Below the pieces are notes generated by a model. It was not told the origin of the DNA. It did no database searches and saw only the letters and a list, made by a program, of their open reading frames with translations. A DNA stretch of 64,000 nt from Acidobacteriota bacterium (GTDB lineage Bacteria; Acidobacteriota; UBA6911; RPQK01; JAJDTT01), in the NCBI GenBank assembly GCA_028874215.1, contig JAPPLF010000101.1:62001-126000 (forward strand), given 5' to 3'. This document shows, one piece after another, positions 1 to 8,317 of this stretch; the stretch's first letter is position 1, and each line of letters starts with the position of its first letter. The position numbers and the translations under genes were made by a program.

Positions 1-183
1 CTTCAACTCGGGGAATTCGATCAACAACGGAAATCCCGACGTCTCTTTCGCCTGTTCGGCACCGCCAATGTAACGGAAGCGATACCGCGGGCGTTCGACG
101 TCGGCGTCCAGACGACCGATGGGAAACCACCGCCGACTATGCGCCTTGTCCTGCCAAGCCAGATACAAGGTCCTTTCATTCAT
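1..183 (-). CDS. HIRAN-domain protein, N-terminal part (cut by window edge)
   Basis: Sixty-one codons are visible, starting at an ATG at 183 and running off the window. The start MNERTLYLAWQDK followed by RRWFPIGRLDAD and a YIGGAEQA segment matches my memory of bacterial proteins with an N-terminal strand region and a later HIRAN domain, a small module linked to binding of DNA ends or damaged DNA. The HIRAN domain itself would lie outside the window. The start overlaps the stop of a short upstream reading frame by four bases (ATGA), which suggests translational coupling. Recognition rests on recall of the family N-terminus only. Confidence 0.5.
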   Translation of the reverse strand, partial: MNERTLYLAWQDKAHSRRWFPIGRLDADVERPRYRFRYIGGAEQAKETSGFPLLIEFPELK

Positions 184-410
184 CTGAAAATCTCCGACAA
201 TTGTTCGACATTGTAGCGCATCAACTCAATCGCGAATTCTCGGGCTGTCGGCGACATCCAACCAGATCTTTCTCTTGCTCCCCATCTCTTCACCTTCACG
301 ATTCCACTCCGGCAGTACTTCAATGACGGGGTAAGGATCGACTATCCTGGAAACATGGTCCTCGACCACGGCATCCTCCGAGTCCAATCGGTCCTTGACC
401 GCCGGGGGCG
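180..410 (-). pseudogene. Possible short or frameshifted gene upstream of the HIRAN gene
   Basis: Two overlapping minus-strand frames look protein-like. One reads through VEDHVSRIVDPYPVIEVLPE to a stop at 226. The other, from a GTG at 299, gives 39 residues ending ELMRYNVEQLSEIFR with its TGA at 180-182, overlapping the next ATG. Joining the first frame to the second near 235-245 would give one continuous plausible product, so a frameshift or sequence error is possible. No family is recognised. It could also be two chance frames, or the 39-codon frame alone could be real. Confidence 0.25.
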
Positions 411-1325
411 TCAGGGCTGCGCCTGACCACCAACGGACTGCGGACCCTCCCGCTGACTCCGGTAGATCCGGTCCAGCCGCAGGAATTCGCCCCGTGCCCG
501 TTCCGCTTCCGCTTTGCGGCCGGCCCTCGCGTAGGCCCGGGCCAGAGCGAAGTGCATCTCGGGGTCCTCGGGTTTCAGTTGGACTCCGACTTCCAATTCC
601 TGGACGGCTCGTTCGACCTGTCCCGTCTCCAGAAGAACCCGGCCCAGGACCTTTCTGGATGTGAAGAAGTTCGGCATCAGCCCGTGGGCCCTTTCCGCCA
701 GAGGCAGAGCCTCCTGGTACATGCCCTGACGCAGGTATTCCATGGCGATCTGGAGGAGACTCGGCACATGATCGGGATCCTTCTTCAACTCCTGCTGGAA
801 CTGCTGGACCGCCACCTCCGGCTTACTTCCCATGAGGAATGCCCCATAGGCATAGTGCACGTTGGATTCGCCGGGGTAGCGGGATACGAGCTCCTGATAG
901 GCCCGATCGGCGCTTTCTGCTCGCCGGGCCGCCGTCTCGTAGGCAGCCCGCCCCGCCAGCATGACGAGTTCGCGTTTGGCCGGCGGATACTCGGAAGGCA
1001 GATACCGCATCCTCAGGATGGACAGCCCCAGGGCCTCGACCACCTTCGGACTGGTGTTGTTCTGATAGACGAACTGCTGCAACGCCTCGTAGGCCGATTC
1101 GAATTGCTCCATCCGGGTCATCAGGATGGCGCTGTGGAAGCGCACGACTGCCGCGATCTTGTTGATATCGGTGCCGACGATGCGCCCGATGGCGGTGAGA
1201 TCGTCGGGCTCCTCGGCAGCCGTCTGTCCGAACGATCTCGAACCGGCTACGGCCAACAACAACACCAGAAGGGCCGCGGCACCGGGTCTCCTACAACTTG
1301 GAGCTCCTGTCACTGTCCGGTTCAT
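411..1325 (-). CDS. Secreted TPR-repeat protein
   Basis: This 304-residue protein starts with an Arg-containing segment and a hydrophobic stretch (AALLVLLLAVAG), a likely signal peptide ending near residue 34. The rest is helical, with recognisable TPR units in the second half, for example blocks beginning AYQELVSRYPGES, FQQELKKDPDHV and ELEVGVQLKPEDPEMHFALA. TPR arrays are protein-protein docking scaffolds; no catalytic residues are seen. It is divergent from the BNR lipoprotein gene at 1493, with about 170 bp between them. It is one of at least five secreted TPR genes in the window, which tend to lie near CRTAC1 genes. Confidence 0.75.
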   Translation of the reverse strand: MNRTVTGAPSCRRPGAAALLVLLLAVAGSRSFGQTAAEEPDDLTAIGRIVGTDINKIAAVVRFHSAILMTRMEQFESAYEALQQFVYQNNTSPKVVEALGLSILRMRYLPSEYPPAKRELVMLAGRAAYETAARRAESADRAYQELVSRYPGESNVHYAYGAFLMGSKPEVAVQQFQQELKKDPDHVPSLLQIAMEYLRQGMYQEALPLAERAHGLMPNFFTSRKVLGRVLLETGQVERAVQELEVGVQLKPEDPEMHFALARAYARAGRKAEAERARGEFLRLDRIYRSQREGPQSVGGQAQP

Positions 1326-1492
1326 CAGAAGAAGATCGAAATAGAAGGGAAGACACGGTTCGCGCTCAAGTTAGCAAGCATCCCCATGCAGGACAAGTCG
1401 GGCTGCGAAGCCGGATTTCGAGTCAGGTTGTGCCGGGACCGGCGAGCCCATACACTGAACCCCAACGTTCACTTCCTTTCCCCGGAGGAAAC

Positions 1493-2842
1493 ATGGCTTC
1501 ACTGATTCGCCGCATCCCCACCATTATCCTGCTTCTGACTGTCGCCGCCTGCGCGCCGACGGAAACCGCTCAGGACGACCAGGCTCTCGATCCCCAGCGG
1601 TTGGTCCTCAAGGTCGACAAGGAGGTCAGCATCATCAAGCCCGGCCATGAGACCGGCCTGGCCCATGAAATGGTGGGCATGGTCCGCCATCCCGATGGGA
1701 CCATCTACGTGAACACCATGACCCAGGGAACGGGTGAGGCCCTGGGATATTTCAAGAGCACCGATCAGGGCGAGACCTGGGAGCCAGTGCGGCTGAACAT
1801 CTCTGACGCTCCGCCCGGCCAACGTCTGATCGGTTCGGGAGTCACTCGTGACGGACGCCTCTGGCTCCTGCATCAGAGCACCCCGAAAGAGCTATTCGTC
1901 TCCTGGTCCGCCGACGTCGAGACCTGGAACACGACGCCCATCGACTTCCGGCCGCTGGGTTCCCGGGGCATGGAGCATCCGTACGTCTACTGCTACAACG
2001 ACTACAACACCTTTATCGAGAAGCCTGACGGCACTCTGATGTTCTCGGTGGGCTTGCGCTACGACGGCTCCTATTACAAAGACCCGAAGAACCGGATCGA
2101 CGGTCTCATGCGGTCCGATCTGGACTTCGGGGGAGAGACCATCTTCCGCTCCACCGACGGTGGCAAGACCTGGGGGGACGTAACCATCATGCACCCTCAC
2201 GTCACCGAGGTGGGCCACGCCCTGGATCCCTTCGATCCCAACCGGATCCTCTCCATGACCCGTACCCAGCGGGAGCTCCTCCACGGCGAGGATCGGGAGG
2301 CGACCATCCGTAGAACCGGCGCCCCCGACGACATGCCCTCCGACATGCCCTCCATCTACAAGAACGGCCTCCTGATGGGATCGACCGACGGCGGACGGAC
2401 GTTTCATGAGGTGCCGGGCGGCTTGACCGAGTTCTACGGCCACCGGGCGACCATCGTCTGGGGCAGCAACAACGTGGTCGTGGTCGCCGCCAACTTTCAA
2501 CGCAAGAACTCCAGCCGGGTCTTGAGAATCAGCTTGGACGGGGGGCGGACCTGGGTGGACGGGACTGCGGGAGGCACCGGAGAATTCAATCAGGCGAAGA
2601 AGTTCCCACTCCTCACGCCTCCCCTCACCGTCTCCTTCACCAGTCCCATGCTCGAATTGTCGCCCAATCACTTCATGTCGGTCTATGCCTACTGGGAGAA
2701 CGAGTCGCTGAAGCGATACTACGAGGCGCCCAAGAATCCGTGCCCGCAGGGGACCGAAGTCGGAGACTGCCCCTGGTTGGGGCTGCGGGCGGTCTTCTGG
2801 CGCCTGGAGAACGCCCCGCCGGAACCGGCCGAGGCGGGGTGA
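1493..2842 (+). CDS. Sialidase-fold BNR-repeat lipoprotein
   Basis: The ATG at 1493 has a GGAGGA ribosome-binding site six bases upstream, so longer in-frame starts are unlikely. The 449-residue product opens with a hydrophobic segment and a lipobox-like VAAC with Cys20, so it is probably a lipoprotein. At least four Asp-box (BNR) motifs occur: STDQGETW near residue 89, STDGGKTW, STDGGRTF and SLDGGRTW, typical of six-bladed sialidase-like propellers. The Asp boxes show the fold, not the activity. I did not identify a full GH33 active site (Arg triad and Tyr/Glu pair), so the substrate is open. Confidence 0.75.
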   Translation: MASLIRRIPTIILLLTVAACAPTETAQDDQALDPQRLVLKVDKEVSIIKPGHETGLAHEMVGMVRHPDGTIYVNTMTQGTGEALGYFKSTDQGETWEPVRLNISDAPPGQRLIGSGVTRDGRLWLLHQSTPKELFVSWSADVETWNTTPIDFRPLGSRGMEHPYVYCYNDYNTFIEKPDGTLMFSVGLRYDGSYYKDPKNRIDGLMRSDLDFGGETIFRSTDGGKTWGDVTIMHPHVTEVGHALDPFDPNRILSMTRTQRELLHGEDREATIRRTGAPDDMPSDMPSIYKNGLLMGSTDGGRTFHEVPGGLTEFYGHRATIVWGSNNVVVVAANFQRKNSSRVLRISLDGGRTWVDGTAGGTGEFNQAKKFPLLTPPLTVSFTSPMLELSPNHFMSVYAYWENESLKRYYEAPKNPCPQGTEVGDCPWLGLRAVFWRLENAPPEPAEAG

Positions 2843-2977
2843 TCATCCGGAGGGTTCTCCGGAAACGCGGTCCAGCTCCCAGAAATACCTCTCATGGCGC
2901 CTCTCGGAACGAGGCTGCCAAATCCGGGCGTCCCATTCCTCAGTCCTCTCAATAGGGGACTGCTAAAATGGTTTCAA

Positions 2978-4558
2978 ATGAGACGGCCTCTTAGAGCCGG
3001 CATCCTCTGTCTCCTGGTATTGCAGCTCTCCGTCCCGCTGTTCTCCTCGTCGGACGGAAACAGCATGTTCCTGCGCATTCTCGTGGTGCGCAACTTGTCT
3101 TTAGCCGAGCAGATCCTCCAAGAACTTGGCCAGGGTGCATCTTTTGCGGACTTGGCGCGCCAGCATTCCATCGACCGTTCGGCTGCGGACGGCGGCTATT
3201 TGGGAAACATTTCTCCGACACGGATGAACCGGGAGTTTCAACAGGCGGCCCAGGGCCTGGAACCCGGTGCCCACAGCTCCATCTTCCGGTCCGGATACGA
3301 CTACGCGTTGCTTTATCGCATGCCGGCTGACTTCCAGGAGAGGGCTCGCGGTCTGGAGGAACAGGGCGACCGGTTGCGCGAACAGGGGGAGTGGGGCCGG
3401 GCCATCGAGATCTACCGCGAAGCCTTGGACCTGGACCCCAACTTTGCCGAAGCACTGGCCAAGCTCGGCTCTTCGTATGCCCGGGTCGGCAAGGTCGCGG
3501 ATGCCCGTACGGCCTTCTTCCGTGCCTACCGGCTCGCCCCCGATTCGGCCCGGGTCCTATACGGCTTCGGGAAATTTCTGGTTTCCCAAGGTCAATTGCG
3601 GACAGCCGAGGGCCACTTGAGGCGTGCGTCGGATCTGGACCCCGACCTGACCCAGTTGGCAGCCGTCGAGATCTCGGCGGGACAAGTGGAACAGGCCTTG
3701 ATGCGCAGTCCCAGCGATCCCAAGTTGCTTATCCTCAAGTCCCGGTTTTCCTTCGAGCGGGGTGACCTGGAGCTGTCTTCGGCCGTGCTGGACAAAGTGG
3801 ACCGGACTACTCTCGACAATCAAATGAGCTTGAGGCTGGCGGAGCAACTCTTTTGGCTGGCACGCTCCGACGAGGCCCTCGCGCTACTGGAACGACTCAC
3901 GCTCAACCCGGAAGAAAAGGAGGAAGCGGCCCGAATTCTCATCCGGTTCAAATACAACGACGAAGGGGAACGGATATTGAAGCCCCTCTCCGCCTCCTCG
4001 GCCCAGTTGAAATTGGTCGAATTCTATGTGAACCAAAGCCGCTTCCAGGAGGCGAAAGAAGTCCTCGAACGAGTCACGGCACGGAACCCCGGAAACTGGG
4101 AAGCGCGCTACTATCTGGGTTCCACCATGAACTCCCTGGACCAGTTCGACCAGGCTACCGATACCCTGCTCGAGGCCCTGCGGCTCCGACCCGGCCAGGA
4201 GGAAATTTTTCATCAGCTGGCCAGCGCCCATTCCCGGTCGGGCCAGACCGGCAAAGCGTTGGAGTGGTTGGATGAAGGAATCGAGTTGAACCCGGATTCC
4301 TTCCTGCTCCATCTGGAGAAGGGGCGAATCCTGATGAAGGGGAAGGAGGTCAGAGGGGCCCTTGAGCATCTTCAGAAGGCTCTGGCCCAACATCCCGACC
4401 ACGTAGAAACCCACTATCTACTGGGAAGACTCCACCACCGGCTGAAAGACCCCTCCACCGCCCGGACATACTTCGACCGGTTCGACATGCTGCAGAAGAG
4501 AAAGCCCAAGTCGAGCCGCAAGCCGGGAATGAGAAAGATCGACCCGAGCCTCCCATAG
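2978..4558 (+). CDS. TPR protein with N-terminal parvulin-like (PpiC) domain
   Basis: The chosen ATG at 2978 begins MRRPLRAGILCLLVLQ, a good signal peptide; an in-frame start 28 codons earlier would bury it. Residues about 30-115 resemble a peptidyl-prolyl isomerase of the parvulin/SurA class (SFADLARQHSIDRSAADGGYLG then a GYDYALLYRM end strand). The first strand looks shortened, so isomerase activity is uncertain. From about residue 118 to the C-terminus the protein is TPR repeats (DPNFAEALAKLGSSYARVGK and many others). The combination suggests an envelope chaperone or scaffold. It converges on the CRTAC1 gene ending at 4581, only 22 bp away. Total 526 residues. Confidence 0.7.
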   Translation: MRRPLRAGILCLLVLQLSVPLFSSSDGNSMFLRILVVRNLSLAEQILQELGQGASFADLARQHSIDRSAADGGYLGNISPTRMNREFQQAAQGLEPGAHSSIFRSGYDYALLYRMPADFQERARGLEEQGDRLREQGEWGRAIEIYREALDLDPNFAEALAKLGSSYARVGKVADARTAFFRAYRLAPDSARVLYGFGKFLVSQGQLRTAEGHLRRASDLDPDLTQLAAVEISAGQVEQALMRSPSDPKLLILKSRFSFERGDLELSSAVLDKVDRTTLDNQMSLRLAEQLFWLARSDEALALLERLTLNPEEKEEAARILIRFKYNDEGERILKPLSASSAQLKLVEFYVNQSRFQEAKEVLERVTARNPGNWEARYYLGSTMNSLDQFDQATDTLLEALRLRPGQEEIFHQLASAHSRSGQTGKALEWLDEGIELNPDSFLLHLEKGRILMKGKEVRGALEHLQKALAQHPDHVETHYLLGRLHHRLKDPSTARTYFDRFDMLQKRKPKSSRKPGMRKIDPSLP

Positions 4559-4580
4559 GAGGAGGTTGTTAACCCCCGCG

Positions 4581-6263
4581 TCAGGGGGGACTAACAGTCC
4601 CCCCTCCTGCCGACTCGTTGATCTTGTGGTATTGGTTCGGTTGGAGCCCGGACAGCTTGGTCTTGACGCCGCTGGGCCAATGGACCTGCACCCAGTCGAG
4701 AGTTTTGGCTGCGCCCAGACCCAGGATCTCCCGGGGATCGCTGGAGGAGAGGTAGCTTCCACCGGCCCTCTTCAAGCGGCGGCGCTCGACACCTGCGGCC
4801 GACCAGGTGATGAGGGCGCCGACAGCGGTTTGGCCTTGGCTGGGAATCAGATCGAGGCCGACCCAACGGTTGCGGTTGCCTCCCCGGTTCAGGAGCAGCA
4901 CCGGCGGTCCGCCGTTATCGGTGATGATCAGGTCCGGATCACCGTCGTTGTCCAGGTCGCCGGTGGCCAGACCCCGGGCCGAAAACTCGCGAGAGAAGAC
5001 GGCGCCCGATTGGCGGCTCCGGTCGCGGTAGTGGCCGGCGACGTTCTCGAAGTAGAGGAGGGGTTCCCGATACCCCAGGCCCGGGCGGAACTCTTCCACC
5101 ATGTCGTCCGGGTGGCCGTTGGCCAGGAACAGGTCGTCGTCGCCGTCGTTGTCCGCGTCGAAGAAGCGCAATCCCCAACCGCTCAGCAGCCAGGTCAGTT
5201 TCCCCACGTCGGCCGCTTCGTCGGTGAAGGTCAGGTCACCCTGATTCCGGTAAAGGCTGAACACTTCATGGTCGATGTTGGAGACGAAGAGGTCCTGCCG
5301 GCCGTCGCCGTCGTAGTCGGTAGCATCCACGCCCATGCCGGAGCGCGGCTTGCCGCCGTCGTCGAACGCGACTCCGGCCCAGAGGCCCATCTCCCGGAAG
5401 GTCCCGTCTCCCTGGTTCACGAAGAGAAAGTCCGCCACTGTGTCGTTGGCGACGAACAGGTCCAGATGCCCGTCGTCGTTGACGTCGGTGGCCACCACGC
5501 CGAACGCCTTGCCCGGGTGCCCGGCGATCCCTGATTCCCGGCTGACGTCGGTGAAGCGGCCGTTGCCGTCATTGCGAAAAAGATGACTGGAAGTGGGATC
5601 GAAGAGGGTGGGCAGGCAGTAGTAAGTCCGTTTCCGCAGGTGATCGAAGCAGAGCTTGCTGAGGGACTCGTCGTAGCGGACGAAGCTGCAGACGAACAGG
5701 TCCAACCTCCCGTCACCGTTGTAGTCGAACCAGACCCCGCTGGTGGACCAGCCGGGAGCCCGGACCCCCGCATCCCGGGCCACCTCCGAGAAGCTTCCGT
5801 CGCCGTTATTTCGATAGAGATAGTTGGGCCCGTAGTTCGTGACGTAGAGGTCCTGCCAGCCGTCGCCATCGTAGTCGGCCACCGCCACGCCCATTCCGAA
5901 TCGACCCCCTGCCACTCCCGCTGCGTCGGTGACGTCGGTGAAGGTCCCATCCCCGTCGTTGCGGTAGAGGGCGTTCCGGAGCGGCGTCGCAGGAACGTAG
6001 AAGTCGGATTTTCCGCTATTGACCAGGTACAGATCCATCCATCCGTCATTGTCGTAGTCGAAGAAGGCGCACCCCGGACCGACCGTCTCCGGCAAGTGCC
6101 GCTGGGGAGACATGGCGTTCTCGTGAACCCAGCGGATGCCGCTGGAACGGGAAGAGGCTTCCTCGAAGACGATTCCGGGACTGGCGGGTTCTTCAGCCGC
6201 GCCGGTTACGGGAGCGAGCCAAAGCAACGATACGGCAACCCAACTCACCCGGTCTTGGATCAC
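4581..6263 (-). CDS. CRTAC1-family FG-GAP/ASPIC-UnbV protein
   Basis: The 560-residue product has a signal peptide (cleavage near GAAEEP, about residue 24) followed by seven FG-GAP/VCBS-type calcium-loop repeats with D-x-D-x-D-G cores, such as [28 protein letters not shown] and [14 protein letters not shown]. These predict a beta-propeller. The C-terminus (about 470-545) is the ASPIC/UnbV domain, ending with a WPSG motif. The family is extracellular or outer-membrane; its molecular function is not established. It lies 24 bp downstream of another CRTAC1 gene, likely in one transcript. The final codons derive from an intergenic hairpin repeat. Confidence 0.9.
   Translation of the reverse strand: MIQDRVSWVAVSLLWLAPVTGAAEEPASPGIVFEEASSRSSGIRWVHENAMSPQRHLPETVGPGCAFFDYDNDGWMDLYLVNSGKSDFYVPATPLRNALYRNDGDGTFTDVTDAAGVAGGRFGMGVAVADYDGDGWQDLYVTNYGPNYLYRNNGDGSFSEVARDAGVRAPGWSTSGVWFDYNGDGRLDLFVCSFVRYDESLSKLCFDHLRKRTYYCLPTLFDPTSSHLFRNDGNGRFTDVSRESGIAGHPGKAFGVVATDVNDDGHLDLFVANDTVADFLFVNQGDGTFREMGLWAGVAFDDGGKPRSGMGVDATDYDGDGRQDLFVSNIDHEVFSLYRNQGDLTFTDEAADVGKLTWLLSGWGLRFFDADNDGDDDLFLANGHPDDMVEEFRPGLGYREPLLYFENVAGHYRDRSRQSGAVFSREFSARGLATGDLDNDGDPDLIITDNGGPPVLLLNRGGNRNRWVGLDLIPSQGQTAVGALITWSAAGVERRRLKRAGGSYLSSSDPREILGLGAAKTLDWVQVHWPSGVKTKLSGLQPNQYHKINESAGGGTVSPP
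4584..4604. repeat. GGGGGGACT hairpin of the intergenic repeat family, inside a CDS end
   Basis: A perfect 9-bp stem (GGGGGGACT, loop AAC, AGTCCCCCC) lies between convergent genes. The outer context AGGAGG (4559-4564) and CTCCTG (4605-4610) matches the ends of the modular repeats at 24150 and 30810. The minus-strand CRTAC1 gene reads through it, so its last residues GGGTVSPP are encoded by the repeat. It may also act as a terminator for both genes. Confidence 0.6.
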
Positions 6264-6287
6264 GTACCCTCTCCGGAGATCACGGAC

Positions 6288-8174
6288 TCAACTACCTGAA
6301 TGGGTCGGTCCCTGCCCTTCACGGATGGTGATGATCCGGTCCACGGGCAGATCCGACAGAGTCTGGCTCCGGCCGCTGGGCCAAAGGATTTCCACCGACT
6401 CGACCTGTTCGGCTCGGCCCAGTCCGAAGTGCAGCCGGAAGTCGGAGGAGGAGGAATAGCTGGCTCCGCTGATGACGTCCCCCCGCTGCCGCCGGCCGCC
6501 GGCGGTCACGAAGACGGTGGCCCCGATGGCGTCGCGGGGGCTCTTTTCCCCGCCTACCAGCCGCAGGGACAACCAGTGATGCCCGGTCGTCGAGGCCTCG
6601 TTTCTTAGGACCACCGGCGGGCCGTCGGCACAGTTGAGCACCACGTCGACGCGCCCGTCGTTGTTCAGGTCGCCGAAGGCGGCTCCCCGGGCCGAGACGA
6701 CGACGGCCAGACCGCTCCCCGTGGCGGGAGGGACCACCTCGAAGCGTTCTCCGGCCAGGTTTCGGAAAAGTTGCGGCCGCTGCGAGTAGGTGGTCCCCCA
6801 ATCGTAGGAATCCACGGCCGCATAAATATGTCCGTTGGCCACGAACAGGTCCTTCCACCCGTCGTTGTCATAGTCCAGAAATCCGGTTCCCCACCCCAGA
6901 AAGGGAAATGTAGCCTCGCCCAATCCGACTTGGAAGGTCACGTCCAGGAAAAAATTATCCCCTTCGTTCTTGTAGAGGGTGTTGTGATCGTCTGAGAAAT
7001 TGGTCACATAGAAGTCGACCTGCCCGTCGTTGTCGTAGTCCCCCACCGCCAGGCCCATTCCCGCCTGGGCTTTTGCATATTGGTTGAACGCGAACCCGGA
7101 CGGATAGCTCATGTCCTCGAAGGTCCCGTCCCCCCGGTTCCGGTAGAGATAGTTGGGTTTGGAGTCGTTGGCGACCACCAAGTCCACCCAACGGTCTCCG
7201 TCCACGTCTACGAAGGTGCTGGCGAACCCGTAGTGCCGGTTCGGATCGTCGACGCCGGCGTCGGCCGCGATCTCGGTGAAGGTGCCGTCCCCGTTGTTGC
7301 GAAAGAGGAAGTCGCGGATGCCGATGAGGCCAAGGGGACCGCAAAGGACCTGTTTTCCGCGAAAAGAGCAGGCGTGCTTGGGAATCATGGAAAAGGACCG
7401 GGCCAATGCCTCCTCCGAAAGCCGAATCTCCGGAGCCGTCTCCATCTCCGCTTTCCGGTCCCGCAGACATTCTTCCGGCGGGTTGTCAGCCGCTGCGGGG
7501 CATGGCGGAAACTCCAGGTATCCACAGACGAAGAGGTCCAGATCTCCGTCCCGATCGAAATCTCCGAAGGAAGCGGCCGTTGACCATCCCGGAATCGAGA
7601 TCCCGGCCCGGTCCGTGACGTCGGTGAAGCTCCCGTCGCCGTTGTTTCGATAGAGCCGGTCCTTGCCGAAGTTGGCAACGTGGAGGTCGGGCCAGCCGTC
7701 GTTGTCGTAGTCCCCCACGGCGGCGCCGAAACCCCAACCTTGGTTGGCCACTCCCGCCGTCACCGTGGTGTCGGTGAAGGTGCCGTTCCCGTTGTTGCGG
7801 TAGAGGGCCGCCCTCGGATGTTCCTGCTGGCCACGAACCGCCTCGAAGCTGGAACCGTTGACCAGGTAGATGTCCAACCACCCGTCCCGATCGTAGTCGA
7901 AGAGGGCCACTCCCCCGGACGGGACTTCCATCAGGAACCGCTTCACCTTCGATCCGGCGCTATGCAGGAAACCGTCCAGCCCGCTCGAGGCTGTGGCGTC
8001 GGAGAAGACCACGGGCGCTCCGTCGACGAAACCGCCGGCCGTGATGGGACGCATCATTTCGTCCCGTACGGGGGCGCGCGGAGCTCCGGCCGCCACAGCG
8101 CTTTCGTCCTGGGCGAGAGCCTTCGCGGGGAGACTCAGCAAGAGCAGGGCGATCAGGAGGAAGGATCTTCTCAT
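6288..8174 (-). CDS. CRTAC1-family FG-GAP/ASPIC-UnbV protein
   Basis: The start at 8174 (MRRSFLLIALLLLSLPAKALAQ) gives a clean signal peptide; a longer in-frame extension upstream is low-complexity and crosses a repeat hairpin. The mature part has calcium-loop repeats (LFDYDRDGWLDIYL, VGDYDNDGWPDLHV, FGDFDRDGDLDLFV, FVDVDGDRWVDLVV, VGDYDNDGQVDFYV, FLDYDNDGWKDLFV, FGDLNNDGRVDVVL). A C-terminal ASPIC/UnbV domain has the typical RDAIGATV and WPSG motifs. A Cys-rich insertion between the third and fourth repeats (CPAAADNPPEECLRDRK, then CSFRGKQVLCGP) may form disulphides. The protein has 628 residues and is predicted secreted. Confidence 0.9.
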   Translation of the reverse strand: MRRSFLLIALLLLSLPAKALAQDESAVAAGAPRAPVRDEMMRPITAGGFVDGAPVVFSDATASSGLDGFLHSAGSKVKRFLMEVPSGGVALFDYDRDGWLDIYLVNGSSFEAVRGQQEHPRAALYRNNGNGTFTDTTVTAGVANQGWGFGAAVGDYDNDGWPDLHVANFGKDRLYRNNGDGSFTDVTDRAGISIPGWSTAASFGDFDRDGDLDLFVCGYLEFPPCPAAADNPPEECLRDRKAEMETAPEIRLSEEALARSFSMIPKHACSFRGKQVLCGPLGLIGIRDFLFRNNGDGTFTEIAADAGVDDPNRHYGFASTFVDVDGDRWVDLVVANDSKPNYLYRNRGDGTFEDMSYPSGFAFNQYAKAQAGMGLAVGDYDNDGQVDFYVTNFSDDHNTLYKNEGDNFFLDVTFQVGLGEATFPFLGWGTGFLDYDNDGWKDLFVANGHIYAAVDSYDWGTTYSQRPQLFRNLAGERFEVVPPATGSGLAVVVSARGAAFGDLNNDGRVDVVLNCADGPPVVLRNEASTTGHHWLSLRLVGGEKSPRDAIGATVFVTAGGRRQRGDVISGASYSSSSDFRLHFGLGRAEQVESVEILWPSGRSQTLSDLPVDRIITIREGQGPTHSGS

Positions 8175-8294
8175 CCCGGACTTATTTGACAGAAAGAAGG
8201 TCTCCACCCCGCGCCGACCCCCGCAATGCTGGCCGAAAAAGGGAATTTGGGTACACAGACTTCCCGGCCAACGGTTTCGGATCGGAGATGAAGA

Positions 8295-8314
8295 GGGGGA
8301 CAAGACTGTCCCCC
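8295..8314. repeat. GGGGGACA/TGTCCCCC hairpin repeat
   Basis: GGGGGACAAGACTGTCCCCC forms a perfect 8-bp stem with loop AGAC. The identical 20-mer occurs at 30862-30881. It lies between the DUF1501 gene and the CRTAC1 gene. A second imperfect stem (GGGAA at about 8240 with TTCCC at about 8260) sits beside it, so this may be a two-hairpin unit. It could attenuate transcription within the minus-strand run. Confidence 0.65.
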
Positions 8315-8317
8315 CAC

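Noticed and set aside
552-1505. Long plus-strand open frame opposite the TPR gene
   Set aside because: It lies antisense to a protein with clear TPR units and a signal peptide, has no recognisable domain, and is a GC-rich shadow.
4566-5534. Plus-strand open frame opposite the CRTAC1 gene
   Set aside because: The opposite strand encodes FG-GAP repeats with clear calcium loops; the plus-strand translation is valine-rich shadow sequence, as in all CRTAC1 genes here.
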